Translations under genes and position numbers: made by a program
Shown: in pieces, positions 63,550-64,000 of the stretch
How positions within the stretch are numbered: the first letter of the stretch is position 1
How the letters are laid out: each line of letters starts with the position of its first letter
The notes under the pieces: generated by a model
Told to the model about the DNA's origin: nothing
The model's database searches: none
What the model saw: the letters and a program-made list of their open reading frames with translations, nothing else
Origin: Nitrosovibrio sp. Nv4
GTDB taxonomy: Bacteria > Pseudomonadota > Gammaproteobacteria > Burkholderiales > Nitrosomonadaceae
Length of the DNA stretch: 64,000 nt
Direction: 5' to 3'
NCBI RefSeq assembly: GCF_900215485.1
Contig: NZ_OCMZ01000001.1
Span: 682,001-746,000 of the forward strand

Positions 63550-64000
63550 TCAGTGCAGGCGTCCTTGCTTGAAGCCGTCCGGCTGGTCTCCATAGCTTAT
63601 TTTCGTAACCATCTGATCGGTCACGATGCCGAGTTTTTCCATGGAAATGATACGTACCGGCAGCATATGGTGGTCGACGGCAAGCCAGATCTTTTTGTCG
63701 CGATCACCTTCCTTTTCCAATTGCTTGGTCAGCACGACGGTTTCGAGTTTGCCCATGGGTGTATCCAGCGTTTCCTTGCCAATGGCGTAGCGAGCCACTT
63801 CGAGGCGCCGGCCATCGGTTTCATGCAGATTTACCATTTTGCCGGGGGTGGGAGAAAACATGAAGCTGTAGAGCAGGCTCAGCCTATCCAGAGCATCGGC
63901 AGGCAACGGTTTTTGTTCCTCACCACGTTTATGCTGGAGGGTCAGTAATTTCTTATCCCAATCGAAAATTGCTACTTTCGGTATCTTCTCCCCATGCTGA
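63550..64000 (-). CDS. DUF3108-domain protein (5' end beyond the window)
   Basis: The last ~150 residues are visible (VAIFDWDKKLLTLQHKRGEE through ISYGDQPDGFKQGRLH). The KIWLAVDHHMLPVRIISMEKLG and YAIGKETLDTPMGKLETV segments are typical of DUF3108 proteins, which are exported proteins of unknown function. It is the usual neighbour of purN and rsmB in this group, and the N-terminus is outside the window. Confidence 0.82.
   Translation of the reverse strand, partial: QHGEKIPKVAIFDWDKKLLTLQHKRGEEQKPLPADALDRLSLLYSFMFSPTPGKMVNLHETDGRRLEVARYAIGKETLDTPMGKLETVVLTKQLEKEGDRDKKIWLAVDHHMLPVRIISMEKLGIVTDQMVTKISYGDQPDGFKQGRLH

Overview
The window reads as a chromosomal segment of a betaproteobacterial ammonia oxidiser, most likely Nitrosospira or a close relative. 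The key evidence is a complete hydroxylamine-oxidation cluster (hao, haoB, cycA for cytochrome c554, cycB for cytochrome cM552). Beside it lies a norS-norY-senC-orf1 type cluster, which encodes a heme-copper enzyme resembling the sNOR nitric oxide reductases of ammonia oxidisers, and an FNT-family nitrite/formate channel. An exosortase-A-associated decarboxylase, a PEP-CTERM protein and a CADD-type PABA-synthesis protein (the family of N. europaea NE1434) fit the same group. No database search was possible, so the genus is inferred from gene content.

Layout. 1-2.4 kb: end of an exosortase-associated biosynthesis locus, with a decarboxylase cut by the window edge and an asparagine-synthase-like amidotransferase broken by one frameshift. 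2.8-8.4 kb: an arsenosugar-type cluster (two small glycosyltransferases, ArsM, a radical SAM enzyme that is not the canonical ArsS, and a TVP38-flavoprotein-disulfide-reductase fusion). A 168-bp MITE-like element ends this cluster. 8.6-12 kb: pstSCAB phosphate transporter. 12.9-22 kb: NO/nitrite and hydroxylamine catabolism. 22.3-30 kb: a membrane protein of unknown role, rhlE, a cobalamin adenosyltransferase, then ribF-ileS-lspA on the minus strand. 30.2 kb: tRNA-Phe with a decayed integrase directly downstream. This opens an AT-richer accessory stretch to 38 kb with a hypothetical membrane-anchored protein, a NUDIX hydrolase and a 1671-residue protein with a MACPF-like signature. 38.2-42.6 kb: hemA-prfA-prmC-grxD and a YqaA-like protein. 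43-47.2 kb: CADD protein and the divergent metR/metE pair with a perfect MetR box. 47.4-48.7 kb: an intact IS4-family insertion sequence with 20-bp perfect ends and a 10-bp target duplication, inserted in a dRS3-like palindrome. 49-57.8 kb: glnD, map, a SPOR protein, cytochrome c4, hemL, thiE, thiD, rubredoxin, gloA and a small membrane protein. 58-60.1 kb: a graveyard of mobile-element relics (a decayed tyrosine recombinase and an IS3 OrfA fragment) around a conserved-looking hypothetical gene and a possible 26-residue membrane protein. 60.2-64 kb: a Fur-like box, a PEP-CTERM protein, a PLD-family protein, an RsmB-type methyltransferase and a truncated DUF3108 protein.

How the parts work together: HAO oxidises hydroxylamine and hands electrons to c554 and cM552 and so to the quinone pool. 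The neighbouring sNOR-like enzyme would remove the NO made on the way, and the FNT channel would move nitrite. Cytochrome c4 is a further soluble electron carrier. The most unusual items are the giant MACPF-like protein beside the tRNA-Phe integration scar, the sNOR active site, and the arsenic cluster with its fused membrane flavoprotein. Most housekeeping genes are ordinary.
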